A DNA stretch of 64,000 nt from Clostridium sp. AF27-2AA (GTDB taxonomy: Bacteria; Bacillota; Clostridia; Lachnospirales; Lachnospiraceae). The stretch lies in assembly GCF_003478505.1 (NCBI RefSeq), contig NZ_QUFI01000014.1, positions 21,233 to 85,232 of the forward strand, read 5' to 3'. Below are positions 9,519 to 18,624 of this stretch, in pieces. Every line of letters begins with the position of its first letter. Position 1 is the first letter of the stretch. A program made the translations under genes and the position numbers. A model generated the notes under the pieces. The model searched no databases, was not told the origin of the DNA, and was given only the letters and a program-made list of their open reading frames with translations.

Positions 9519-10898
9519 CTATGATTCTCCTTCCTGATCTTTCTTTGGTGGCTGACTAAAACGCTGCTTCAGGATATCCGCCATCCGTATAGAAGCACGG
9601 TCAATTGAAGGCTTCGGCAGGTAATAATTTACCAAGTCATCAATGTTGGCAAGGTCTTTTCCGATTATCAAGGACATTTGGCTTTGATGCCCCCATGAAT
9701 TGTATTTATCCATAATCCGACCCGATGAATCGCTATAATCAATAATGACTAAATGCGTTGACGGAATCGTCAACATATCCCTTATAACCCTATTGATATG
9801 ATCATCACCAAAGCTATACCCATATGTCACCAATGTACTGTTGGGACGGCATAATGCAGCAGCAAAATCTCTGAATAATTCCACATACGGATACTCTGCT
9901 GTTTCACGATCCTTTGCGGAGTTCGGATAAATCATCAAGCTTGAAAAACTGGCATCTATCCCCGCTGTTTCAAGAAATGGTTTGATGGATTTTGCCCCAA
10001 AGGGCAAACCGATTCTTCTGATATCTTCACCAACATTTATCCAATCCAAAGATCCATGCAACTTTGTAAATCTTGCGACCCCTTCTAAATATCTCGGTTC
10101 TCCACGTATTCCAGGAGGATTATAATGCATATCAACGTCCATCCTAGAAGATCGGAATATGGGGGATAGGGCACCCACAAAACGATCAATTAGTCTAAGA
10201 CCGGCAACATCTGCACCGGCCTCAATTAAGCGGTCATAATTCGTAGTGAAAATATTGAGTCTGTCCCTAGTTCCTGTTCTGCTGGCAAAGCTCATCAAAA
10301 ACAAGACCAGCTTATTAAAAGCCGCTTCACGTTTCTTTGTCTCGGCATCAGCGATGGAAGATTCTATTACAGAGATGTTATTGGTGAATTTTTCAATTAC
10401 ATTTTCGAGATTAGAACACAGAGAATCAAGTTTTGGAGCAATGCCAGAGATGTCACTACTATCACGCAATGCAGTAAGTCCCTTGATTATTTCGTTTGCA
10501 ACACGGATTTGATCTTCAATATTAGCTTCTTTGCGTCCCGATTTCTCTGCACTTTCTTTTGCGGCTTTTTCTATTTCTTCGGAAAAAACGGTAAATTCAG
10601 AATCGCTGTTCATGCCATTATTGGCTGAGCCACACGCATCAATTTGAATTGCCGTTGTAAGCCCGCTGCCAACCAATAATGACAAATGCTCCGATTGGAA
10701 AAGAGACGTTAGCCAAGGCTCAATCCGAGAACGTAATTCGCTTTTCGTACAGGTGTTACCAGAACACCAATCTGGTTTATAAGTGGCATCAATCGTAAAT
10801 TTACTTTCTGCTTTATCTTCTGCCTCGTGCCAAATTGGCCTGATGCAGTCACGATCATCTCGTACTTTTAGAATATTTGTATTATTTCCATTATCCAT
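9519..10898 (-). CDS. SIR2-like NADase
   Basis: The 459-residue protein has the SIR2 Rossmann features: a nucleotide-binding LLVGSG near residue 84, TTNYDRLIE near 223, a catalytic-type His in TKLHGSLDW near 282, and a C-terminal GYSFGDDHINR. Defense SIR2 proteins hydrolyse NAD to stop phage growth. A helical insert (residues about 115-195, rich in Glu and Lys) follows the first motif and may serve assembly with HerA. It starts at ATG 10898 after GGGAGGGC, three bases from the DUF4391 gene. Partnership with the HerA gene is inferred from adjacency and from the known two-gene system. Confidence 0.88.
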   Translation of the reverse strand: MDNGNNTNILKVRDDRDCIRPIWHEAEDKAESKFTIDATYKPDWCSGNTCTKSELRSRIEPWLTSLFQSEHLSLLVGSGLTTAIQIDACGSANNGMNSDSEFTVFSEEIEKAAKESAEKSGRKEANIEDQIRVANEIIKGLTALRDSSDISGIAPKLDSLCSNLENVIEKFTNNISVIESSIADAETKKREAAFNKLVLFLMSFASRTGTRDRLNIFTTNYDRLIEAGADVAGLRLIDRFVGALSPIFRSSRMDVDMHYNPPGIRGEPRYLEGVARFTKLHGSLDWINVGEDIRRIGLPFGAKSIKPFLETAGIDASFSSLMIYPNSAKDRETAEYPYVELFRDFAAALCRPNSTLVTYGYSFGDDHINRVIRDMLTIPSTHLVIIDYSDSSGRIMDKYNSWGHQSQMSLIIGKDLANIDDLVNYYLPKPSIDRASIRMADILKQRFSQPPKKDQEGES

Positions 10899-10901
10899 GC
10901 T

Positions 10902-11558
10902 TTAGTGCCCTCCCATCTTCCTTGCATCTTCTTGTAGTTGCTTTAACTCGCTCACCAGTTCAAATTTCTTCCTTGGCTGTTTTTCTTTCCTGATTTTGGC
11001 TTCCAGTGCCACAATCTGCTTTTCCAGTTGTTCTCTCTGCTTTTGGTGTTCTACACTTTCTTTCAGCGTAGCGGATTCATCCGAATCGAGAGCCGTCCCT
11101 GCAATCTGCCGTACAAAGTTCTCATACACGGCATCCAGCGAAAGCCCTTCCAGATGCACCGGAAGTTCATCTGCTTCGAGCCAATCTGTGTAATAATAAC
11201 GATCAACCTTAAAAGCCGTCTTACCCGCCGCAGCTTCCTTGTAACCGATAGCAGCCCGATACCTGCCCTCGTATTCCAAAAGAAACAGAATGTGATACGG
11301 AACCTCCCGGTCAATCTGGCGCAACACACTTTCGTCCAAATCCGGGGCAGATAAGCGAACCTCGAACACCTCAATCTCTGTCACCTGTTCGCCAGCAGCC
11401 AGATTCAGGGTGGTGGCCGCAATCTTATTGCGCCAGTAGATGATCCTTATCTGCTCCACGAACGCTTTTTTCATGGCCGTTGTCACAGCAATGTTTTCAT
11501 AAAACTTCTGCTTGGGGATACGCTTGTTAAACTCCGTGGATTTCGGCAATCCCAGCAC
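10902..11558 (-). CDS. DUF4391 family protein
   Basis: This 218-residue protein matches my recollection of DUF4391: it opens with LGLPKSTEFNKRIPKQKFYE, contains a central beta-rich domain (VPYHILFLLEYEGRYRAAIGY) and ends in a charged coiled coil (residues about 170-215, QLEKQIVALEAKIRKE). Such proteins accompany a SNF2-type helicase and a type III Mod/Res pair in many defense islands; biochemical role is unknown. The start is GTG at 11558 with GGAGG nine bases upstream. It follows the helicase by 20 bases and precedes SIR2 by three. Confidence 0.8.
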   Translation of the reverse strand: MLGLPKSTEFNKRIPKQKFYENIAVTTAMKKAFVEQIRIIYWRNKIAATTLNLAAGEQVTEIEVFEVRLSAPDLDESVLRQIDREVPYHILFLLEYEGRYRAAIGYKEAAAGKTAFKVDRYYYTDWLEADELPVHLEGLSLDAVYENFVRQIAGTALDSDESATLKESVEHQKQREQLEKQIVALEAKIRKEKQPRKKFELVSELKQLQEDARKMGGH

Positions 11559-11578
11559 GGCATCTCACCTCCAGACAA

Positions 11579-14500
11579 TCATTTCACAACAAGGAAGCAA
11601 ATCAGTTCAAAATCATCCAGCCCGGATATATTGCTCATCAAAGCGGATGTTCCACCGGCAGAGAACAGACTGTCAATGTCGCTTTCCTCTTTCACATCAA
11701 TGATGGAATTGATTGCTTCGCTCAGCAGCTCGGACATCTCTGCCATATTCCGCCCATCATCCGTTTCGCGGTTAAAGCGTTCGTATGCCTCTTTGATCGG
11801 TGCGGATTTTCCGCGGCAGAGTAAGCGGATATCATCCAGCATCTTTTTCGGATTCAGGTAATCGCAGATAATCTGACCGTCCACTCCGATATAAACCATG
11901 TAGAACGGATGCATGCGGTTCCGGTTATCCACATTGACACTGTTGTTGATGTTTTTCAGCACAAAGATCACACCATCCGGCAACTCATCCGTGGCAGGCA
12001 CCACAGCATGAAGTCCACGAGGCTTTTTGTCCATGTCTCCGTTCCGTTTTATGTAGTCCAATAAGTCGAGTCGGAATTCATTCAGCCCCAGATCCATAAT
12101 GGAGATTCCATTGGACATATCCTCAATATCAACCACTTCTTCCTGTAAGCGTTTGAGCTGCGCCTTGCGGTATTCCAAATCACCTTTTTCTTCCGGATTG
12201 ATCAGGTCATCATCACCGGTAGATGTCATAACAGTGATTTTCATGCGGGTCTCCACACGGGATTTCAAATTGATGTACTCATCCAGCGTCAAGTCCGGCC
12301 AGAAATTTACAAGCTGAATGTACTGGTTGCGACTACCGATACGATCAACACGGCCAAACCGCTGAATAATGCGAACCGGATTCCAGTGGATATCATAGTT
12401 GATCAGATAATCGCAGTCCTGCAAGTTCTGACCTTCTGAGATACAGTCCGTTGCGATCAGCACATCAATTTCGGTGGTACTGCCCGGCATCAGAACATCC
12501 CGACCTTTGGAAACAGGGGAAAAGCAGGTCAACACATTATTCAGTGTTGCCTGAAATCCTTTGATCGTTGTTTTTCCATCAATAGAGCCGGTGATGACCG
12601 CTGTATTCAATCCATAGTTCTTCTTGATATACTCGCTGACATGGTCGTACAGATACTCGGCCGTATCAGAAAACGCCGAGAAGATCAGGACTTTCTTATT
12701 CTGGTCATTGATGGGATGCTCGATTTTTTCAGACAACAGCTTTAACAGTTCCTGCAACTTGGTATCATGTTCCGGGGTAATGTCCGCAACCATAAAGGTC
12801 AACAGTTCCAGAACCTCCGCATCTCGTTTGAGCTCCGTGCGCCAACTCTTCCAGTCCATATCCGCAAGGTCGATTTTTACCTTTTTGCCAACGGTGAAGA
12901 AATCCGAATTTTCATCATCTATATCAAAGTCATCGCCACCAGCATCGTACATGTCCAAATCCGCCCGACCGTATGCCTCAAACTGATTGATGGACTGAAT
13001 CGTACCATTGATCAGTTCCTTGATTCGGGTCAGTGTCAGTTGGAAAGAATGTACGGAGCTTTCCAGACGCTTCAAGAGGTTGATGCTCATCAAGCGGCGG
13101 ATACCTTGCTCACGTCCTGTCTGGGTCAGGTTCTCACCCTTATTGTGGGTCAGCTCTTTATATTTCTGGAGCTTGCTGGGGAAAATGTAATTGGAGGGCG
13201 CATACACACACAAAGAGAGCTGCATGAGTTGCTCATAAATCTCGTTATAGTTGATGGCGTTGTTCAAATCCGTCAGGCAGGGACGTTTGGAAATTGGCTT
13301 GAGCCGTTCGGGAAATTTTCCAATTTCGTTAGTGTCATAATATTTTTCAATATGTTTACGGGAGCGGGCAATGGTCACGCTGTCCAACAGCTCAAAAAAG
13401 TCAAAATCCAATGTGCGCAGCAGCGCATCTGTGGTTCGTTCCTCCTGAGGCAGTTTGCTCCATGCATTGAACGCCTTTTGCGCCTGCTTGAAAATATCCT
13501 CCACGTTTTTGGATGTATTCAGCCGCTCGTCAAGGAATTCCGAATTACCCTCATAGGCAAGGGCAAGTTGGTTCTTCAAATCAACAAAACGGTTGTTGAC
13601 TGGCGTTGCCGAGAGCATCAAAACTTTGGTTTTTACTCCGGAACGGATCACCTTATCCATCAAACGCTGATAACGGTTATCCTGCGTCTTGCTGTGCGTA
13701 CCAATACCGTTGCGGAAGTTGTGCGATTCATCAATCACCACAAGATCATAGTTGCCCCAGTTCAGGCGATTCAGGTCAAGGCCATTGGACTGTCCGCCAT
13801 TGCGGGAAAGGTCCGTATGGAACAAAACATCGTAGTTCAACCTGTCCGATGCAATCGGGTTATTGACATAGTTGTCCTTGTATGTATTCCAGTTTTCAGC
13901 CAGCTTTTTCGGGCAAAGCACCAGCACCGACTTGTTTCTATTTTCGTAATACTTTACAACTGCCAACGCAGTGAATGTTTTACCAAGACCGACGCTATCA
14001 GCAAGGATGCAGCCGTTGTACTTTTCCAATTTGTTGATGATGGCAAGCACGGCATCCCGCTGGAAATCGTACAGCATACTCCAGATTTTGCTCTGCTTGA
14101 AACCAGTAGCCTCGTTCGGCAGTTCATCTTCAGAGATATCATCCAGAAATTCACTGAACACATGATACAAGGTCATAAAATAGATGAACTCCGGAGAATT
14201 TTCCGCATAGGCCGTGCTGATGTTTTCCAAAACCACGTCCGTGACATCCTGCATCTTTTCACGATCATTCCACAATCCATCAAAAAGCTGCATATATTGC
14301 TGGGCGAACGAAGCTTCCATGCAGTTGACCATGTTGTAGCTGTTATTGCCACGCTCACAGCCGATGTCCACCGTCGTAAACCCATTGATTGGCATATAGG
14401 CCGTTTGTGCTATTTTAGAATCCACAGTCATAAAGCCAGCCATATTTTCGCCGGTTGTGTTTGATTTGAATTTCGCTTTCTTTCTGATCCAGTCAGCACA

Positions 14501-14818
14501 CTCCTTTGCGATAGCTCGCTGGGTCATCTCATTGCGCAGCTTGATTTCAAACTCTGTACCGTATAGGCTGGTCTCACGGGAAAGACGGGGAATATAGAAT
14601 TCTCGTTTCTGCTTTTCCGCCTTCTCTTTGACAAAGGTGGGCGATGTGAAGATAAAACGAAACTCGTCCACAGATTCCAACTGCTTCTTCAGCTCTTTAT
14701 ACGCATACATCGAAAAGCAGGCTGCCGCTATTGACACCTTGCTTCCCTTTTTGATTTCCACTCGCAGGTCATCCCTGACCGTACTGGTAATATTGTCAAG
14801 AATCTTCAAATTGCTCAT
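11579..14818 (-). CDS. SNF2-type helicase with PLD-like N-terminus
   Basis: The 1,079-residue protein begins with a domain that resembles the phospholipase-D-like module of defense helicases (FRFIFTSPTFV near residues 53-63). The helicase core follows: DSVGLGKT near residue 274, DESHNFRN near 365, and a C-terminal lobe with IQRFGRVDRIGS near 840. SNF2 proteins of this type translocate on double-stranded DNA. As first large gene of the operon, followed by DUF4391, Mod and Res, it probably acts with them as a surveillance or restriction complex. It starts at ATG 14818 behind a modest AAAGGCGG sequence. Confidence 0.88.
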   Translation of the reverse strand: MSNLKILDNITSTVRDDLRVEIKKGSKVSIAAACFSMYAYKELKKQLESVDEFRFIFTSPTFVKEKAEKQKREFYIPRLSRETSLYGTEFEIKLRNEMTQRAIAKECADWIRKKAKFKSNTTGENMAGFMTVDSKIAQTAYMPINGFTTVDIGCERGNNSYNMVNCMEASFAQQYMQLFDGLWNDREKMQDVTDVVLENISTAYAENSPEFIYFMTLYHVFSEFLDDISEDELPNEATGFKQSKIWSMLYDFQRDAVLAIINKLEKYNGCILADSVGLGKTFTALAVVKYYENRNKSVLVLCPKKLAENWNTYKDNYVNNPIASDRLNYDVLFHTDLSRNGGQSNGLDLNRLNWGNYDLVVIDESHNFRNGIGTHSKTQDNRYQRLMDKVIRSGVKTKVLMLSATPVNNRFVDLKNQLALAYEGNSEFLDERLNTSKNVEDIFKQAQKAFNAWSKLPQEERTTDALLRTLDFDFFELLDSVTIARSRKHIEKYYDTNEIGKFPERLKPISKRPCLTDLNNAINYNEIYEQLMQLSLCVYAPSNYIFPSKLQKYKELTHNKGENLTQTGREQGIRRLMSINLLKRLESSVHSFQLTLTRIKELINGTIQSINQFEAYGRADLDMYDAGGDDFDIDDENSDFFTVGKKVKIDLADMDWKSWRTELKRDAEVLELLTFMVADITPEHDTKLQELLKLLSEKIEHPINDQNKKVLIFSAFSDTAEYLYDHVSEYIKKNYGLNTAVITGSIDGKTTIKGFQATLNNVLTCFSPVSKGRDVLMPGSTTEIDVLIATDCISEGQNLQDCDYLINYDIHWNPVRIIQRFGRVDRIGSRNQYIQLVNFWPDLTLDEYINLKSRVETRMKITVMTSTGDDDLINPEEKGDLEYRKAQLKRLQEEVVDIEDMSNGISIMDLGLNEFRLDLLDYIKRNGDMDKKPRGLHAVVPATDELPDGVIFVLKNINNSVNVDNRNRMHPFYMVYIGVDGQIICDYLNPKKMLDDIRLLCRGKSAPIKEAYERFNRETDDGRNMAEMSELLSEAINSIIDVKEESDIDSLFSAGGTSALMSNISGLDDFELICFLVVK

Positions 14819-14837
14819 CCGCCTTTGTTCTCAGTCT

Positions 14838-15074
14838 TTATTTTACATTTTTTGATGTCCCGTTATCAGGACTATCAGGAAGAATTTCAAGAACATCCTC
14901 GACATTACAATTCAATTTCTGACAAATTCGATCAATGACTTCCAGCGAAACGATCTCATCCCGCCCCATCTTGCTCATAGTGCTTGTGCTCACACCGGCA
15001 AGCTCACACAAATCTTTTTTACGCATTTTTCTGTCGATCATGAGTTTGAATAGTCTGTTGTACGATACTGCCAT
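14838..15074 (-). CDS. XRE/Cro-family regulator of the type III operon
   Basis: The 78-residue protein is almost entirely one HTH domain (YNRLFKLMIDRKMRKKDLCE, then LAGVSTSTMSKM). I place the start at ATG 15074, which has GAGG five bases upstream; an earlier in-frame ATG at 15119 has no ribosome site. It lies 19 bases ahead of the SNF2 helicase gene and directly after a near-consensus promoter, so it probably autoregulates the operon. Control of restriction genes by a small XRE protein is common in type II systems (C proteins), less so in type III. Confidence 0.85.
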   Translation of the reverse strand: MAVSYNRLFKLMIDRKMRKKDLCELAGVSTSTMSKMGRDEIVSLEVIDRICQKLNCNVEDVLEILPDSPDNGTSKNVK

Positions 15075-15133
15075 TTTTTCCTCGCCTTCTATCTTTCTAA
15101 GTGGTTTCCAAGCCATCAAAAAACTCTATTGAC

Positions 15134-15162
15134 ATTATAGCACAACGCGCTTTAAGAGTAAA
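15134..15162 (-). promoter_or_regulatory. Promoter of the type III / SIR2-HerA operon
   Basis: On the minus strand, TTTACT (15157-15162) and a perfect TATAAT (15134-15139) are separated by 17 bases. Transcription would start near 15127, about 50 bases before the XRE start codon. No other comparable promoter is seen before the later genes, so one transcript may cover 15.1-1.0 kb. Confidence 0.7.
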
Positions 15163-15193
15163 CAAAAAATGCCGACTTCTCATAAATCGCAAG

Positions 15194-15346
15194 TCTTCTG
15201 CAAGCAGGGCTTTCGTGACACGAAAGCGATTTTCTGCTTGTTGGGGAAGTCTCCACTCCGTTCCGGTCCGCGCAAAATCGAGGTCTACCGGACGTCTTGC
15301 GCCCGTTCTGGATGCTTTAACGGCAGTTCCTGCCAAAGAAAAAGCC
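15194..15346. repeat. Left copy of two-block cargo-boundary repeat
   Basis: Two blocks match the sequence downstream of the relaxase gene: 15194-15249 is identical to 49861-49916 over 56 bases, and 15303-15346 matches 49963-50006 with few changes. The roughly 55 bases between the blocks differ in sequence but are equal in length to within a few bases. Block one holds nested inverted repeats (CAAGCAG 15201-15207 with CTGCTTG 15234-15240, and CTTTCGTG 15210-15217 with CACGAAAG 15219-15226). It lies directly upstream of the type III operon promoter and abuts the truncated VWA gene. Confidence 0.85.
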
Positions 15347-15368
15347 AGAGTGAATCATCACCCCAGCT

Positions 15369-15737
15369 TCAAAAAACATTTTCCATTCCGTCCGTAGTGA
15401 TTACAAACATGGTGTGTTCCGGCACATCCCCCGGTCTTGCGTACTTATGAACATTTCCAATGTGATGAATCGCACCGACGATGGCATCTAAGAGTGCTGT
15501 GCAGCCGCGAACCGTGTAATCACGGTCAGTCATTGGTCGGATGTCCTTTACATTTACGCGGTCATGCAGGACTTCGCTCACATTGTCAAACAGCACCGTT
15601 GAAATCAGTGCTTCGCCCTCTGCTTTTTTCTGCTGCTCAATCATGGAATTGAATCCGCCGATGGTATCCTGTTCCAGTCCGCTCATGGAACCGCTGCGGT
15701 CTAAGATAAAAACGATCTCTGTTAAAATCTTTCTCAT
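15369..15737 (-). pseudogene. VWA-domain protein, C-terminally truncated
   Basis: A von Willebrand A domain is present with the metal-binding DRSGSMSG motif near residue 12 and a later TTDGMEN segment. The frame stops after 122 residues (ENVF), where complete members known to me run about 200 residues. The stop lies 23 bases from the boundary repeat, so arrival of the defense segment probably replaced the gene's 3' end. The start is ATG 15737 with GGAGG eight bases upstream. VWA proteins with macrodomain neighbours are thought to take part in stress or ADP-ribose-linked systems; this copy is likely inactive. Confidence 0.7.
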
Positions 15738-15846
15738 ATGCTTGTCCTCCCAAAAGATTATGGCTGCTCGGTTTCGTACCTCACAGCCATAGTATAGCGA
15801 TTTTCTTTTGTGGAGTGGTCGCATGGAAAGCGACATTTCTTTGTCC

Positions 15847-16137
15847 TTATGCTCCGATCAGGCTCTGGTCAAAGGCAAACAGTGCCTCGTTGATTTCATA
15901 CACATTGTAGTTTCCCCGTTCGACAAAATATTCTACAATGATATCAAATTTGCTCGAATGGGAAAGGGTAAACCCGGTCTTACCGATCATCTCCTGCATC
16001 TGAGCAAGCGGCAGTTCCAAAGCCAGGGCAAATGCCATCACCGTGGGTTTGGATGGCTTATAGAATTTATCAGAGCGAATTTTGGAAAAGAGCTTTCGGT
16101 TAATGTTTGCCTTCTTGTAGCACTGGGCATCCGTCAT
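15847..16137 (-). pseudogene. C-terminal domain of a split macrodomain protein
   Basis: The 96-residue frame ([19 protein letters not shown], later [20 protein letters not shown] and [11 protein letters not shown]) matches what I recall as the C-terminal HTH-like domain of roughly 340-residue macrodomain proteins in Clostridia. Here it overlaps the end of the macrodomain frame by four bases (ATGA) in a different frame. Either it is translated by coupling as a separate protein, or an internal deletion and frameshift broke the original gene. I prefer the second view because about 90-100 residues of linker are missing. Confidence 0.55.
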
Positions 16138-16634
16138 GCCTCTTTCGTCAATCTTCCACTAATCTGATATGCCTTCCGGTCAAAGATAACGATGTAGACC
16201 ATCATCTCATTTTCCAGCAGGAACGTACTGATGGTATCGACTGCAACCTTTAGGGCCTGGTCTTTTGGATAGCCGTAAATGCCGGAGGAAATCAGCGAAA
16301 GGGCCACCGACTGACAGCCATTTTCTTTTGCCAGGTTCAAAGATGTCCGATAGCAGGATTCCAGAAGCTCCTGCTCCCGATGCTTGCCATCCCACCAGCG
16401 CGGGCCGACTGCATGGATCACGTATTTGCAGGGTAACCGATACCCCTTTGTGATTTTTGCGCTGCCGGTTTCGCAGCCATGCAGCGTACTGCATTCTGCA
16501 AGCAGCTCCGGCCCGGCGGCACGATGAATGCAGCCGTCCACACCGCTGCCGCCCAAAAGAGAAGTATTGGCAGCATTGACGATTGCGTCAACGCTCATTT
16601 TTGTAATATCGTTTCTGATAATCTGTAAGGGCAT
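16134..16634 (-). CDS. Macrodomain protein, probable ADP-ribose hydrolase (N-terminal part)
   Basis: The 166-residue protein is a full macrodomain: [16 protein letters not shown] near residues 19-34 and GIYGYP near 118 are the ADP-ribose-binding loops, and the Asn and Asp of the first loop are those used for hydrolysis of O-acetyl-ADP-ribose or ADP-ribosylated targets. The domain itself seems intact, but the frame ends in a short tail (SGRLTKEA) where related proteins continue into the domain now encoded at 15847-16137. It may still work as a stand-alone hydrolase. Confidence 0.75.
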   Translation of the reverse strand: MPLQIIRNDITKMSVDAIVNAANTSLLGGSGVDGCIHRAAGPELLAECSTLHGCETGSAKITKGYRLPCKYVIHAVGPRWWDGKHREQELLESCYRTSLNLAKENGCQSVALSLISSGIYGYPKDQALKVAVDTISTFLLENEMMVYIVIFDRKAYQISGRLTKEA

Positions 16635-16663
16635 TGCTTATTTCTCCCCCTTCTGCCATCTCG

Positions 16664-18031
16664 TTAAATATGCTTCTTTTTCAGTTCACGAATCAACATC
16701 TCAACCTGTACTCCTGTAAGGAACGGTGTTTTGATTGTCGATGCCCAATAAAAATTCCGCTTCAAAATTGTTTTAATCTCATTCGGAGAAAGAGCAGGCA
16801 ATGCTTTAACATCTCCATTGAAATTTTCCGGCACAATCATTCTGACACTATGATATTTTTCATCACTCACTTCCGTTGGTGTGTCTGTAACTATCTGTCC
16901 AACTGCAATAATTCCTCTTCCTTTGGAATAAAAAAGAGCATAGTCATCTTTGCGGAAGCTGTCGATGTACCGTTTGGCATCTCCATATGCCGCTATTTTG
17001 TTTCCGAGAATCATTTCGGATTCATTTGTATTTGAATACGAGATATTCGTATCAAACATGATTCCCTTACACGCAGAAAACTTCAAACGATTATTTTCTA
17101 TTTCTGTCAGAAACTTCACCCAGTATAAAACATTCTCCGGAATGATATGAGACTTATCCGGATTGATCGCAAATTCATAGATAACAGTTGGATCTGCTAC
17201 TTTCACATTTGAATATTTCTGTGCATTCTGAACGTTTCCCTCTGTTGTAAGCAAATACACTTCACCATTCAGGCTGGAATAATCATCTGTATTGAGATCA
17301 ACATCACCCTTCTTTACCTGAATGTAAATATGCTTTCGGTTCAGGTCATTTGGATCAACCAAAACGCACTCATACTTTGGCGTAGCAATTTTATTTGTCG
17401 ATGGAATGCAAACGTAGCCTTTCGTATCATACAGACACAGCGCAAGTAAATCCTCAACATCTTCCGGCTGAAGCAGGCTGTAAAAATGCTTCTCACATAA
17501 CGAGAGGGCTGGATCGGGATAATTGAATAGATCCAGCGCTGAATCGTGGACACGGTTATACAACATCTGACTGTATTCTTCCACTCCATTTTTCTTAATT
17601 CTCTGGATGGTTGAACCCATAATAAATGATGTTGCCACAGCACCAGGAACGGATTCTTTATCTGCCTTATCTGTAGCTGGATACCAGTCTATATTGGTCA
17701 ACTGATTCGCTGCATCCATCTGTACTGCATCTTCGCGAAACACCCAGGTACTGTTCGCCTTAACTCTCGCAATATAGTATTTTCCTTCATTTCTTGAGCG
17801 CATCCATAGGAGGTCTCCTTCTTTCACATCCTCTACCATGCGGCATACACTGTCGAATGATTTGTACTGAGTTCTTGCCAGATTACAGTAATCCAAAAAT
17901 GTATGTATCCCAGAACGTTCTGCCTGGGTTAATTCACGAAGACTCCATCCCATTGCTGCGACATGATTTTTCAAGCAATAGTCGGCAACATTTGTGCCTC
18001 CTGTATTCATCTGTAATCTCCATACTGCCAT
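16664..18031 (-). CDS. PUA/EVE-like protein with nuclease-like centre (possible type IV restriction enzyme)
   Basis: The 455-residue protein has three visible parts. The N-terminal 110 residues (VKEGDLLWMRSRNEGKYYIA) look like a PUA/EVE-type fold, a class that often reads modified bases. The centre contains YECVLVDP and, about 10 residues on, IYIQVKKG, an E...QxK pattern seen in Mrr/PD-(D/E)xK nucleases. The C-terminal third (KDDYALFYSKGRGIIAVGQI) looks like a second PUA/EVE-type domain. I infer a modification-dependent endonuclease, with moderate certainty. It starts at ATG 18031 after AGAGGA; neighbours do not form an operon with it beyond a 30-base gap to the macrodomain gene. Confidence 0.5.
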   Translation of the reverse strand: MAVWRLQMNTGGTNVADYCLKNHVAAMGWSLRELTQAERSGIHTFLDYCNLARTQYKSFDSVCRMVEDVKEGDLLWMRSRNEGKYYIARVKANSTWVFREDAVQMDAANQLTNIDWYPATDKADKESVPGAVATSFIMGSTIQRIKKNGVEEYSQMLYNRVHDSALDLFNYPDPALSLCEKHFYSLLQPEDVEDLLALCLYDTKGYVCIPSTNKIATPKYECVLVDPNDLNRKHIYIQVKKGDVDLNTDDYSSLNGEVYLLTTEGNVQNAQKYSNVKVADPTVIYEFAINPDKSHIIPENVLYWVKFLTEIENNRLKFSACKGIMFDTNISYSNTNESEMILGNKIAAYGDAKRYIDSFRKDDYALFYSKGRGIIAVGQIVTDTPTEVSDEKYHSVRMIVPENFNGDVKALPALSPNEIKTILKRNFYWASTIKTPFLTGVQVEMLIRELKKKHI

Positions 18032-18624
18032 CTTGTCTTCCTCTTTCTTTTTGTATTTAGAACTTTCTCATCATTCGCTTCGATATTATTATATATCTTC
18101 CAAACATAGAATGACAGATGCAATGTACATTATTTTGCACACAGGGTGCCTGTATTTTGATACGCGCAAATCATTACCACCGGCTTAGCCGGTGGTTTGT
18201 TTTTCGCCCTATAAGGACTCTTTTCCTGTGCTGGAGTCTAAAGACTCATCGAAAGGTTCGCCAGCCACAACATCAGTTACTTGCTAAGCTCCCTGGGCTT
18301 ATTACTTTTTCTTGCTTTTGATTAATAAAATGGTTGGCGAACCTTTTTTATTATATCATCGGAGGTTTTTTGCACAACGCTGAAGCTATTCCAACCACCC
18401 GCAGAGCAGGTGGTTTATTTGTTCTCCAAAGTTTCGTTTTTCGGATCAGCGAAAAACTCCTCAATGGAGAACAGGGCCTTGCCCTAACAATGCAAAATGG
18501 CAGGAAAGTACAAAACTCTCCTACCATTTTATTTTTGAGTCAACTATTATACAATGTTAACTTAATGACATTGCCCTTTCGGACAACCTTTTTTCTTCTT
18601 TTGATACTGATTTTCCTGTAAATT
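18032..18624. other. Non-coding stretch with three hairpins
   Basis: No convincing gene is present. Inverted repeats are: CCACCGGCTTAGCCGGTGG near 18178-18196 followed by TTTGTTTTT; a 17-base arm pair AAAGGTTCGCCAgCCAC / GTTGGCGAACCTTT near 18257-18348 followed by TTTATT; and CCACCCGCAGAGCAGGTGG near 18396-18414. The short GC-rich palindromes with T-rich tails resemble subterminal hairpins of IS200/IS605-type elements or stacked terminators. No TnpA or TnpB frame remains, so a decayed insertion relic is only a guess. Confidence 0.4.

Noticed and set aside
12767..14464. Long plus-strand open frame opposite the SNF2 helicase gene
   Set aside because: It is an antisense shadow; the helicase motifs on the minus strand are unambiguous.
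15097..15336. Possible small protein across the left boundary repeat
   Set aside because: The frame arises from the repeat, which also opens frames at 49.9 kb without conservation of the start.
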